DNA of 64,000 nt from Amoebophrya sp. A120 (Eukaryota > Sar > Dinophyceae > Syndiniales > Amoebophryaceae). The stretch is from contig CAJINV010000011.1 of assembly GCA_905178155.1 (NCBI GenBank), forward strand, positions 3,195,144 to 3,259,143. Reading direction: 5' to 3'. Positions 44,501 to 53,546 of the stretch are shown here, piece by piece (the stretch's first letter is position 1; each line of letters begins with the position of its first letter). Made by a program: the position numbers and the translations under genes. The notes under the pieces were generated by a model. The model saw only the letters and a list, made by a program, of their open reading frames with translations, was not told the origin of the DNA and did not search any database.

Positions 44501-44672
44501 AAATTAATGTGGTATTTGAAGCTGGCTCAGCATTACAAATCCCAGGTTTTTTTTTTACTTGCCAAATTATTCTGTCATGCTCTTTCTACTAGCAACTACG
44601 ATGTACTTTTTCAGTGCATAGCAGAAGGCCAGCGGGAATTTCTACGAGTTCGACCCCGACGAAGAACACTAG
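41502..44672 (+). CDS. ABCE1: ABCE1/Rli1 ribosome recycling ATPase, four exons
   Basis: Exons 41502-42297, 42469-42600, 42769-44441 and 44625-44672. ABCE1 splits ribosomes after termination and acts in initiation. NBD1: Walker A GQNGVGKST, signature NLSGGEMQR, Walker B VFIFDEPSSFLDVKQR, H-switch CIEHD; NBD2: GQNGTGKST, TLSGGELQR, VYLLDEPSAGLDCEQR, IIEHD; hinge RDPVNLRPRINKPGSVKDREQ and end KASGNFYEFDPDEEH. About 70 aa of acidic/Ser sequence is inserted before the first H-switch and another low-complexity insert follows Walker A2. The N-terminal Fe-S domain is degenerate: KLKPNMPAFQYLKRIAGNC.. replaces the first cysteine cluster and CAACITRAKKCP has one Cys of the second cluster changed to Arg. 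Intron 1 is GT-AG; introns 2 and 3 are introners. Start uncertain: a spliced start at ATG 41368 (exon 41368-41380 to 41644) gives MAPGADKQLERH, closer to the family's short N-terminus. Confidence 0.93.
42601..42768 (+). mobile_element. Introner in ABCE1 (intron 2), short
   Basis: Ends TATGAATTGC / GCAATGCATA; GCCT stands at both sides (42597-42600 and 42765-42768). Excision of element plus one GCCT gives LAIAVACLPKEANVFIFDEP, the conserved ABCE1 sequence between signature and Walker B. There is no GT at the left or AG at the right boundary. Interior has CTTGTCATGC. Confidence 0.9.
44442..44624 (+). mobile_element. Introner in ABCE1 (intron 3)
   Basis: GCAG at 44438-44441 and 44621-44624 flank TATGCCTTTGC..CAGTGCATA. 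Excision joins DREQ|KASGNFYEFD, the conserved ABCE1 C-terminus (family: DxEQKxSGNYYxLD). The left boundary is CTATGC, not GT. Interior has GCATGACAAAT and CTGTCATGC. Confidence 0.9.
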
Positions 44673-44837
44673 GGCCTGCCTGGCGATGCTGCACTGCTGC
44701 GAACGGTGGAAATTTGTCCGAGGAAACCAGACGGCGAGGGCGGCTACGGGAATGACGAGGACGACGCGGGTGACGGGGACGACGACGATGAGGACGACGC
44801 CGATGAGGGCGACGCCGATGAGGACGACACGGAGTAG
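44673..44837 (+). other. Open acidic frame directly after the ABCE1 stop codon
   Basis: After TAG (44670-44672) the same frame stays open for 54 codons to TAG 44835-44837 and encodes an acidic tail with repeats of Asp-Glu-Asp-Asp. Could be 3' UTR with a GAC/GAT repeat, a readthrough extension, or an alternative exon. Confidence 0.4.
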
Positions 44838-45840
44838 GACGACCAGGACAACACCGAGGATGATTGAGGGTGAGTGCAATAATTTACAGATGCAAAAGAG
44901 GTGCAAGAGTATGCGCATCAAAACCGCAAGTAGAAGAGGATGTTGTGAAAAAGCATTGCTGGAAGGTGATTGATAGGAGACCAGATGGTGAAAACAAAAC
45001 TCGGGATAGTTCAGCAACTGCATGCTGGAGCTGCGATTGATGAGGTTTTGTAGAAAAGGAACGGCTACAACTGCTAGTACCCACTTGAAACTTCGCCAGG
45101 TTGCTGTGATGTGGCTTGACAGCACGGAAATGAGAACTCTGTTTGCGAACGCGCAACAATCAAAATGGGATAGTCCCGCTTCAGATAAAGTATTGCAAGA
45201 ATTTTTGGAAGGCGCGATATCTAAATTCGAATGCAGTTATCGAGAAGCGTGCACAGGAAAAACACTGCTCACGAGTTTTGTTCTCGGTCGTGGCGTCTAG
45301 CGATATCAAGTAGGCAGGTCGTGGATGAAAAATTTCTAGACTTAATAGTTGAATCGTGAATGGGTATACTCATCTTCTTCTTGTCCCTTGCTTTTAGGTT
45401 TAAATCGGGAGTGAGTCCCCTGGGGAAACGTTGGCCTGTGGCCGCGTACCTAGCTGATTGTATTGCTCGTCCATCGTTATTATGTGATAGTTCAAGTTTC
45501 ACACTCACTAATATTGTGTCGTAGAAGTCGTGCTTCGGGTTCGGGTGTCAATCGCTGATGTTTTTTTTTGCGTTCGCGGGATTAATTATTGTTCGCCTTC
45601 CACATATCGTGTTTTGAGGAATGTTTTTTGCACGCAAGAGCCTCGGGTTGTGTAGAAATCGTTTTGGGATCAGGAATTTCTGAATTGATTTGGATGACTA
45701 GCATAAAGCCAGCCAGTGATCATAAGCGCAATCTGAAATTATTGATACCTACCACAGAGTCAAAAGTTGTTTGCAATTATCGGTTTTTTTTTTCAGCACA
45801 AATCACTTCGGGCAGTCTTTCAGGGAAGTAGCAGTAGAAA
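44838..45840. other. Intergenic, ABCE1 to F-box array
   Basis: One kilobase. A 92-codon open frame with ATG (45022-45300 plus) has no motif or paralogue in the window. Otherwise AT-rich and featureless. Confidence 0.45.
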
Positions 45841-47208
45841 ATGTCGGCTGACGCGCTTCTAGGGTGGCTGCAAACACCGGAAGGCCCTGGCGATGACATA
45901 CTTGAGTTCTTGACGAACTACGATCTTCATCAACTGGGGCAAGTTTGCCGCGAAGCGCACGCAGCGGTTCGCAGGGACGGAAAGCTGCGTTGTCGCAACG
46001 TAGTGATCAACTTCTCTTGCAAGAAAACTGGCGCAATTGGTGGAACTCGAGAAGATCCAGACGATCTCACCCTAAGCGCCCAGCCCCGGGATGATCTCAC
46101 AACATTGCTAAGGCACGACCTGGCAGATGTGAAGACGCTGCGGATTGAGGTGCATGCAAAGATTCCGAAGTGTGGGGCGCCACATATTGTCATCGATCCG
46201 ATCCTTCCGCAGATAGCTTCTCTGTTGACCGCGACCACGCATCTGCAGCACTTCGTCCTGATTGTCCTCGATGTGGCCCCGGAGGGGAGTCGATACGCTG
46301 ACCCCGACCACTGGTTCCTGTACCAGAACCCGGTGGCACCAGCGCACCTCGATTCTCTCTTGAAGTTTCAGACAGCCTTGTCCGATTTAAAGAGCCTGGA
46401 AGTGCTGAGTATTCCCAGCGCCGTCGCCGTTTCGAGCCTCACTTTTCGCCCGGGGCCCGGTCTGAGCACGCAGCTACCCAAATTGAGTCAGCTGCACGTC
46501 ACGGGCTTTCTCAGTGCAAAGAAGGTCACGCGCGCTTCATTTCTGACTGCGATCGTTTTGGGACGGGGTGTCGGGGCACGGGCTCCAAGCCTCACCACGG
46601 TCTCGCTAGAAGGGTTCGACTGTGTCGCCGGTTCTGGAGACCACTTCCCAGCGCTTTGGCAGCAAGTGGCCGGCTCGTCGCTGCGGAGACTATCTGTTCG
46701 CGTCAATCAGTCAGCGGATTTGCAAGAAGACTTCTGCCAGCGCCTCCGGCAAGCGGACTGGTTCTGGTCGTGCTGCAGCGGTGTCACCCACCTCGAGTTA
46801 GACTTCCCGCCCAATGCGCCGGACTTATCGAAGCGTTTCCCAAGCCTGCAGGCGTTGCACCTGACTGGTTTTCGACGCGAAACTCCCCTCAAGAAGTGTT
46901 ACCGTCCCAAAGTTGTGGAGCTGCTGAAGACGTTTGACTTCACCAAGCGGCGGCTGGTGCTTCACGATACGGAACTTTTCGCAGCCGAGCTCGGTGCGAT
47001 GTCGATCATCCTGTCGCCATCTGTGGACACAGCGTCGGACCACGAGACGCTGCTGCACAGGGAGCAGTTGCGGAAAAAGCTCGAAGAGATAATGAATGAT
47101 GCGAAGCTTTTCAATTCGAAAACAACTTGGTGCAAAATCGCGACTGGTCTGCCGCTTTGTTGGCTTACGGAGCGTGATATTTCGGCCGGACGAAAAAAGT
47201 CAAAGTGA
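45841..47208 (+). CDS. F-box-like/LRR-like protein, array copy 1 (divergent)
   Basis: 455 aa, one exon. N-terminal 50 residues fit an F-box: PGDDILEFLTNYDLHQLGQVCREAHAAV. The rest follows the array pattern: an early strand-rich part with DPILPQIASLLTATTHLQHFVL, repeats like LKSLEVLSIPSAVAV and LPKLSQLHVTGFLS, a block DWFWSCCSGVTHLELDFPP, and the closing ATGLPLCW where the other copies have TTGPPLCPM. F-box proteins link substrates to SCF ubiquitin ligases via Skp1; the C-terminal part would be the substrate reader. It is the most different of the six copies and stands first in the array. No introner. Confidence 0.72.
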   Translation: MSADALLGWLQTPEGPGDDILEFLTNYDLHQLGQVCREAHAAVRRDGKLRCRNVVINFSCKKTGAIGGTREDPDDLTLSAQPRDDLTTLLRHDLADVKTLRIEVHAKIPKCGAPHIVIDPILPQIASLLTATTHLQHFVLIVLDVAPEGSRYADPDHWFLYQNPVAPAHLDSLLKFQTALSDLKSLEVLSIPSAVAVSSLTFRPGPGLSTQLPKLSQLHVTGFLSAKKVTRASFLTAIVLGRGVGARAPSLTTVSLEGFDCVAGSGDHFPALWQQVAGSSLRRLSVRVNQSADLQEDFCQRLRQADWFWSCCSGVTHLELDFPPNAPDLSKRFPSLQALHLTGFRRETPLKKCYRPKVVELLKTFDFTKRRLVLHDTELFAAELGAMSIILSPSVDTASDHETLLHREQLRKKLEEIMNDAKLFNSKTTWCKIATGLPLCWLTERDISAGRKKSK

Positions 47209-47701
47209 TAAGTTGTTGAGACTGACGTTCAAATTTTTGCGCGGTTAGTTTCCAGGCGGCGCAGACTGCATGCCCGAAGTTGTACTCAGGAGCAAAGCGC
47301 TTATGTTTTGCGTTCGCAGTTATAGTCCAGGTCTGTGCGGCTGCGGACCTGCTTCGTGATCCAATGCTGGCGCTCTGTTCAGTAAGAAATCCAAATGCCA
47401 AGACTTCATCAGCGACGAAACAGAATATCATGAAAACGGGCTGTGGCAATCTACGTAGCCGAGCTTAGGCATAGAGTTGCAAAACTCTAAGATTTTAACT
47501 TTGATCACGACCGTATGAGTATGCTGTGTAGGAGGAGCTAAGAAAGGGAAAGAATAAAAGAGCAGTGCCGACCGTTAAACCAAAGCAAGCCCGTAAGTAG
47601 TTTTTCATATAAAGACAACTCTCTCTCTCTCTCTCTTTCTCACTTTCACACTAACAGTAACACTCATGCAGCCTCAACCCTCTGAGTAGCATTTTTGTAA
47701 A
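47209..47701. other. Spacer in F-box array with (CT)n tract
   Basis: 493 bp. A pure CT dinucleotide run of about eight units lies near 47622-47637, roughly 65 bp before the next start codon. No gene. Confidence 0.55.
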
Positions 47702-49093
47702 ATGGCACACACAACGACAACACTTGTGGACCTCCTTGAAAAGTGCGGCCCAGGTCACGAGATTTTGAGTTTCTTGCACGGTGGTGAAGTTGCTGGGCTT
47801 GCTTGCGTCTCGAAGACGGCGCGCGCTGCCGTCTCCCGGGATGATGGCACGCTGCGATGTGATCACCTGGTAATCCGGTTCGGGTGTAAGGCGCGGATGG
47901 ACGACTTTGGCAGTTTCATGATTGCCCAGCGACGCGACCTGGGGCACATATTCACGCGTGTCGATTTGCGGGGCGTTCAATCATTACTCGTTGAGGTTCG
48001 GGCGGACTACGGAGAACACCCGGAAGAGCCGCCAGTTGTCATTGATCACATCATTCCAGACATTCTTCCCTTGATGTGCGGGCAAAAGCTGAGACAGTTC
48101 GGCATGATCGTGCTCGATATAACTCCGATACCGCGTCGAGCCAGCGTCCCTGAAAATTGGAGAAGGCAGGAGGACCCGGAGCCCTGTGAGCAGTCAGCAT
48201 TCACTCGCTTCGCGCGCGCCTTGTCGTCGCTGAGGGGGTCTCTGGAGGTGCTGCACCTGCCCGGCTGCTTGGCAGAGCAGAGCATTGACCTCCCTCCGGA
48301 CGTCATCGTGCGCATGCGCAAGTTGAGGGAGTTACACATCACGAGCGTTTTCGATTTTGGACGTGTTTCTTCTGATTCCCTTTTGAGTGCTGTCCTTCCG
48401 GAGCCCGCTGGCGCTACCGGTCCCCGCGGCCTCGCTGTATTTTCCTGTCGTGGGTTCAGGGTCGGAAATTGGACAGCGTTTCAAACAGGAATGTCGGGTA
48501 AACACACGGAAATTTGGAGGAAGATCGCGACACCCTCGTTGCGAAAACTTTCCTTCCGTATTATTTGGAGCACCGCACAGAATTACTACGACGACGTTAT
48601 CAAGAAAGCCACTTGGTTCTGGCGCTGTTGCGAGAACGTTACGAGCCTTGAGGTTGACATCGTGCCATGCGACGAAGTGCTTGCGCTTCTTCCCAACTTA
48701 CGTTCGCTGACCCTTGCCGGTAGGGACTGGCTGGGGGGTGATGATTACAGAGAGAATAACGCCCGTGGATCGTTCGTCAACCTAGTACGCAACTTCAACT
48801 TCCGCAAATGTGCGCTGGTCCTCCACCGTGTCGAGCTCTCTCACCTTGAGTTCGGCATTCTATTCGGAATCTTAACGGGCGTGTACAAGGAGATTGTCGA
48901 ACACGAGGAAAACAGCGCAGCAGCGTCGCCGTTTCTGCACAACAGGAAGCTCTGGAAAGTGCTGTCCGATATATTAGACCAACAAACGGAGCAGGACCCG
49001 CCCAGGGAGGCCAAGATGATTGCGGTCACAAGTGGCCCGCCCTTGTGCCCCATGGTTGAGATGGAGGTTAATTCAGAAGAACAAGAAAAATAA
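47702..49093 (+). CDS. F-box-like/LRR-like protein, array copy 2
   Basis: 463 aa, one exon, ATG in context TAAAATGG. F-box: GPGHEILSFLHGGEVAGLACVSKTARAAV, followed by the DDGTLRCDHLVIRFGC segment shared by all copies. Then AQRRDLGHIFTRVDLRGVQS, which is the uninterrupted form of the site where copy 6 carries an introner. LRR-like pieces include LRELHITSVFDFGRVSSDSL. Block ATWFWRCCENVTSLEVDIVP and C-terminal TSGPPLCPMVEMEV are typical. Probable SCF substrate adaptor by family; substrate unknown. Confidence 0.78.
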   Translation: MAHTTTTLVDLLEKCGPGHEILSFLHGGEVAGLACVSKTARAAVSRDDGTLRCDHLVIRFGCKARMDDFGSFMIAQRRDLGHIFTRVDLRGVQSLLVEVRADYGEHPEEPPVVIDHIIPDILPLMCGQKLRQFGMIVLDITPIPRRASVPENWRRQEDPEPCEQSAFTRFARALSSLRGSLEVLHLPGCLAEQSIDLPPDVIVRMRKLRELHITSVFDFGRVSSDSLLSAVLPEPAGATGPRGLAVFSCRGFRVGNWTAFQTGMSGKHTEIWRKIATPSLRKLSFRIIWSTAQNYYDDVIKKATWFWRCCENVTSLEVDIVPCDEVLALLPNLRSLTLAGRDWLGGDDYRENNARGSFVNLVRNFNFRKCALVLHRVELSHLEFGILFGILTGVYKEIVEHEENSAAASPFLHNRKLWKVLSDILDQQTEQDPPREAKMIAVTSGPPLCPMVEMEVNSEEQEK

Positions 49094-49547
49094 ATCTGGT
49101 AAGCAGTAAAGTGGGCGTAAGCACTTGCAAGAACAGAAGGGAGCTGTATTTGGACGACTGAGAGCTCAGCAGGATGAATCCGCTTGGAACGAACGCACGC
49201 AATAAAGGTGGGCGCATTTGCTTGTATAACCGGTGTTCTTGTTCGTCGGATCATCCGACGAAAATGTCTACCAAGAAGCAAATCGACGCTGTTTTGAACT
49301 GCTGAGGGACATGCTCTCATGTAGTCGAGACCGAAGCAATTTTCTCGAAGCCTGGATAATGTGGCTTAATCACGTACTTACTCAGATGCCAGGAAATCAC
49401 GCTTCGCGAGCATTTGGTTCATTTTTCAGAAAGTTTTGTCTGTGCAATCTTGTTAGAGTCGTGATAAAACCATCGCTGACAGCACCTTGTTTCCGCAAAC
49501 GAGCTAAACGGGTCTGACGCTTTCACTTTTATACAGGAACTTCTAAA
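49094..49547. other. Spacer in F-box array
   Basis: 454 bp with a small open frame lacking motifs. Nothing else seen. Confidence 0.45.
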
Positions 49548-50936
49548 ATGGCGCACACGCTCATCGATCTGCTGGGAACGCCGGGTCCGGGGGACGAGAT
49601 TCTTGGCTTCCTCCACGGTGGCGAAGTGGCACGGCTTGCGTGCGTGTCGAAAACCACACGCGAGGCGGTTGCGCGGAAGGACGGAAAGTTGCGCTGTCGC
49701 AACTTGCTGCTGCAATTCGACTGCGAAGGGTCTCCGTATGACAAGCCAGAAGTGCGGCGCCGCGACCTAGGACACATTTTCGCGCGAATGGACACGCAGG
49801 GGCTTCAGTCGCTACTGGTGGAAGTGCGGGCGAGGCCCGCGGATCCGGATGAGGACCGGTTCCCGCCAATAATCATCGACCCGCTGCTGGGACATATCCA
49901 GTCGTTACTGGGTCCAGCATTGCGTGAATTCGGCCTGATCTTAATGTACGTGCATGATGATGATGATAGTGATGATGATGATAGTAACGATGATGCACCG
50001 GTGCCTGATCTCTACCACGACTGCGCGGCCCCGGAAAAAGCCACGCTCAATCATTTTGCGCGGTCTCTGGTGCTGCTGCCGCGACTAGAAAACGTCTTCT
50101 TACCTACGACATTAGCGCTGCAGCCGATTTATTTTCCCCCCGGAGTTTCCGCACGCGTGCCGACCTTGCGGGGAGTGCACCTGATGAGCGAGCTCAACCT
50201 TCTCGACGCCACTCATGAATCGCTGCTGTGTAGGATGCTTGCAATAACCGAAGAGAACTCCGAGCGGAACACTAGTGAGACCGAGGCGTCGACGACGTCC
50301 TCGGCTGATGGAGGCGGGATTGGGATCAGCAACCTCAAGGCTTTCTCCTGTCGGGGGGTCGACTGTAGCAGAATTCAACAGCTTGAAAACATGAAGTCCG
50401 ACGCTGGAGGCGCACTGCTGTGGAAAAAGTTGACCGGGCCTTCCTTGCGAAAGCTATCGCTGTTCGCTTACAGTAGCAATGCTTCGAGGCTCTGGTCCGT
50501 AGGTTGGATGTGGGTCTGCTGTCCCCGGCTTGCACATTTGGAAGTGGATTTCGTACCCCTGAACTGCGAGTGCGACTACCTGAAACGCTTCCCGAAGCTC
50601 GAGTCTCTCTCGCTTCGCGACCTGGATTACGATAAGTCCCAGTGTGGCCGTGCATCGCTGTTGAAACTCCTAACAGAGTTCGACTTTGACGAGCGGCGGC
50701 TGGTTTTTAGTTTGGCGAAGTTATCCGTTTTGGAAATCGGGGTGCTCTACGGCAGAGCGAGTGTCCGTCCGTCGCCTGCTCCTACACGGAGAAAGAATAC
50801 CTACTCGCTCCGGAAGGCGGTTCAGGCTTTTTTCACTTCAGAGGAAAATAGCATCGACACATCTACCTACGTCCTGACGAGTGGCCCGCCACTACTGCCA
50901 ATGATTCCTCACGAAGTTACAATGGAAGATTATTGA
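49548..50936 (+). CDS. F-box-like/LRR-like protein, array copy 3
   Basis: 462 aa, one exon. F-box: GPGDEILGFLHGGEVARLACVSKTTREAV, then RKDGKLRCRNLLLQFDC. The introner site of copy 6 is intact here as GHIFARMDTQGLQS. An acidic insert (HDDDDSDDDDSNDDAP, from a GAT repeat near 49955-49995) sits after the DPLLGHIQSLLGPALREFGLIL segment and is absent from the other copies. LRR-like: LPTLRGVHLMSELNLL. The usual DWFW.CC block is changed to GWMWVCCPRLAHLEVDFVP. C-terminus TSGPPLLPMIPHEV departs from the usual LCPM. Confidence 0.77.
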   Translation: MAHTLIDLLGTPGPGDEILGFLHGGEVARLACVSKTTREAVARKDGKLRCRNLLLQFDCEGSPYDKPEVRRRDLGHIFARMDTQGLQSLLVEVRARPADPDEDRFPPIIIDPLLGHIQSLLGPALREFGLILMYVHDDDDSDDDDSNDDAPVPDLYHDCAAPEKATLNHFARSLVLLPRLENVFLPTTLALQPIYFPPGVSARVPTLRGVHLMSELNLLDATHESLLCRMLAITEENSERNTSETEASTTSSADGGGIGISNLKAFSCRGVDCSRIQQLENMKSDAGGALLWKKLTGPSLRKLSLFAYSSNASRLWSVGWMWVCCPRLAHLEVDFVPLNCECDYLKRFPKLESLSLRDLDYDKSQCGRASLLKLLTEFDFDERRLVFSLAKLSVLEIGVLYGRASVRPSPAPTRRKNTYSLRKAVQAFFTSEENSIDTSTYVLTSGPPLLPMIPHEVTMEDY

Positions 50937-51569
50937 AGTACGTCGATCGATCATCTTCTTTGCACGGACCTCCTGTCCGGGAATCTAATGTCGCTGTCAT
51001 GTTTGCTCTCATCAGAGTTACGCTTAAAAAAGTAGTCGTGTCCTTCGTGGATGTTGTGTGTGCTTTCCGAATGAATCCATTGAGCCGAGATCTTCTGGTA
51101 CAAGAAGCCACTGCCGAAGTATTGGCGCGAGTCAGGAGGCCTTCACATCATGGGGGCGGTGGATCCATGTGCTGTTTTCGATGCTCCTTCCCTTTCAAAG
51201 GATCGACCTCCGTTCATATTGGACGAGACTCGATGCGATCTTGGCACCGCGTTCCAAAATGTGGGCAGTTTAGTAGATTCTGGCGTTGGAGATGAAATTA
51301 GTACTGGCTGCTTTCTGTTCCTTAGTATATCCTGGCGCTAAGTTAATACTGCTTTCTGTTGTTCCCGACCCTGTGGCTGAAAGATATACGTCGAACTACC
51401 ACGTGAGTTGTCTTTGATGCTCCATATAGGCGAGAGCAGCGGCAGGAAGTAGTTGCAGATGCAGTAGAACAGCGGCACTCTAGACGGAAGAAGGCAATCT
51501 CACCTCATAACTTACTTTCACACGATTCTTCACACATTTGCGTCGTATCTTTAGAACAGAACAAAAATC
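50937..51569. other. Spacer in F-box array
   Basis: 633 bp. Open frames here show no motif and no similarity to the F-box copies. No promoter element recognised. Confidence 0.45.
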
Positions 51570-52934
51570 ATGGCGCCACAACACACTCTTGCCACCCTTC
51601 TCGAAACTCCCGGACCCGGTGATGAGGTCCTGAGCTTTCTCCACGGTGCCGAGGTTGCTGGTCTCGCCTGCGTGTCGAAGGAGACGCGCAAAGCCGTCTC
51701 GCGGAAAGACGGCAAGCTGCGGTGCGTGAACTTAGTGGTACGCTTCAAGTGCGCTGAGGAAGATGATGGAGCTACGCTTGTGGCGCAGCGCCGCGCCCTT
51801 GGGCACGTGTTCGCGCGAATGGATATCAATGCGGTCAGATCGCTCCTTGTCGAGGTCCGTACAGACTTCACGGAAAAAACCCGCAGAGTTCGCGCCGACC
51901 AGATCCTCGACCAAATTCAGTCGCTGATGGGGCCGAGGTTGCGGGAGTTTGGGTTGATGGTCGTGAAGAGCGCGAAACTGGATACAGATGAGCACGAGGG
52001 TGAAAGCATCTATGTTGACCCGGAGACTGCGGAGAGGGAGCCCTTCCAGCACTTTGCGCGGTCACTCGTCTCGCTCTCGCAGCTCGAAGTGCTTTACCTC
52101 CCCGGCTCTTGGGCATGCCACTCTGTTGATTTTCCTTCCGGTGTCGACGCGCGGCTGCCCGGGCTGAAGGAGTTGCACATCACCAGTTTCTTCGATTTTC
52201 ACGAGATTACCTCCGCGTCCCTGGTATGTGCAGTCCTTGGACAGACACAGACCGCGGGCAATGGAACAGCTTCTGAACCCCTTCCGCCTCCGGGCTCGTC
52301 CGACTGTTGCGGCCTCGCGGTTTTTTCCTGCCGGGCGTTGTCGTGCCAAAATATTAAAATGCGCGAAGCTCTGCCAGCTGTTGGGGCGAGGCTCTGGGAG
52401 AAATGTATCGCACCGTCGCTTCAAAAGCTCTCTCTCCGCGCGAACTGGGATGGGGACGACCTCATGGAGGCGGATTGGTTCTGGGGATGCTGCAAGGCCG
52501 TGATGCATCTCGAAGTAGACTTTTTGTCGGACGATGGAGGTGAAAATTTTTTCGGTGGGCGCAACTTTCCCGCGTTGAAGTCGCTGACACTTGCCGACCT
52601 GCAATACGCTAGCGACAATTGGGTTCGAACGGGGCTGTTAGAAGTTTTAGAGACGTTGAATTTTTCCAAGCAACAACTGGTTTTCTACAACGCGACAATA
52701 TCGGCGGTCGAACTCGGGTCGATGTACGCCCGTATGCACTGGGCGCCCCCCTCGCGAAAAGGATCAGCGTCGCTCCACAACTGGAAGCTGCGGGAGAAAT
52801 TAGGGGACATCGTGATGGGCGACGACGATATTCATTCAAGCCCCATTACTACGACAACCCCCAAGATTACGACCGGTCCACCGCTTTGCCCTATGTTGGA
52901 AATTGAAGCTACTGCCCACAGGATGAAAAATTGA
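51570..52934 (+). CDS. F-box-like/LRR-like protein, array copy 4
   Basis: 454 aa, one exon. F-box: TPGPGDEVLSFLHGAEVAGLACVSKETRKAV, closest to copies 5 and 6. Shared segment RKDGKLRCVNLVVRFKC, then GHVFARMDINAVRSLLVEV, the uninterrupted introner site. FQHFARSLVSLSQLEVLYLPG and LPGLKELHITSFFDFHEI are LRR-like. Cys-rich SSDCCGLAVFSCRALSC, then ADWFWGCCKAVMHLEVDF, and TTGPPLCPMLEIEA near the end. Likely an SCF adaptor. Confidence 0.78.
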   Translation: MAPQHTLATLLETPGPGDEVLSFLHGAEVAGLACVSKETRKAVSRKDGKLRCVNLVVRFKCAEEDDGATLVAQRRALGHVFARMDINAVRSLLVEVRTDFTEKTRRVRADQILDQIQSLMGPRLREFGLMVVKSAKLDTDEHEGESIYVDPETAEREPFQHFARSLVSLSQLEVLYLPGSWACHSVDFPSGVDARLPGLKELHITSFFDFHEITSASLVCAVLGQTQTAGNGTASEPLPPPGSSDCCGLAVFSCRALSCQNIKMREALPAVGARLWEKCIAPSLQKLSLRANWDGDDLMEADWFWGCCKAVMHLEVDFLSDDGGENFFGGRNFPALKSLTLADLQYASDNWVRTGLLEVLETLNFSKQQLVFYNATISAVELGSMYARMHWAPPSRKGSASLHNWKLREKLGDIVMGDDDIHSSPITTTTPKITTGPPLCPMLEIEATAHRMKN

Positions 52935-53546
52935 TCGAGTTGCAGATCCTCATAGCCTTCTCGCGCCCACGGTTCCCGATGTACGTACTGCAAGACTGAT
53001 TGCCAAGTGCAGATTCCTTTTACATATTCGAAAGATCCAGCTACCGCCCTAGTGGTCGCTTTGTCGAGCTACGAAGCGCGCCGGCTGGCAGTGTAGCGTG
53101 TCAAAAAAGATATGAAATGTTTTCGACCGCACAGAAAAGGAAGCGAGGCCATTGAGGTTATTGAGCGATATAAAAACGCTGTTTCGAATGCCGCAATAGC
53201 CTCGCCCACGAGCTTTGTTCGTCGTCGCCTTAATAGTGAGGGTTTGTGGTTGGCACAGGCCGTTCTTTGCGCTGCATTGCAAAAAGCTTGAATGAGTTTG
53301 CGCATTGTGCACCATCGTCTGACGTCGAAGATAAAGAGCCTTGTCTTACAACGAATGACCAATCAATCTACATTGCACGGCCTTATGCTAAAACACGAGC
53401 GAAAACTCCGAAAAGCAAAAATCTTCTCTCATGTAAATGACCAATCAATCAATCTTGTTCTTTAGTTTCAGTGACGGCGCTAAGCGTATTTATAGTGAAG
53501 TGGGATTGTTAACAGCACTTGTCATAATTCCCGCAGCCATCAAGTC
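52935..53546. other. Spacer in F-box array
   Basis: 612 bp. Several short open frames on both strands, no motif. AT-leaning near the next gene. Confidence 0.45.

Noticed and set aside
45022-45300. 92-codon plus-strand frame between ABCE1 and the F-box array
   Set aside because: Has an ATG but no motif, paralogue or supporting context.
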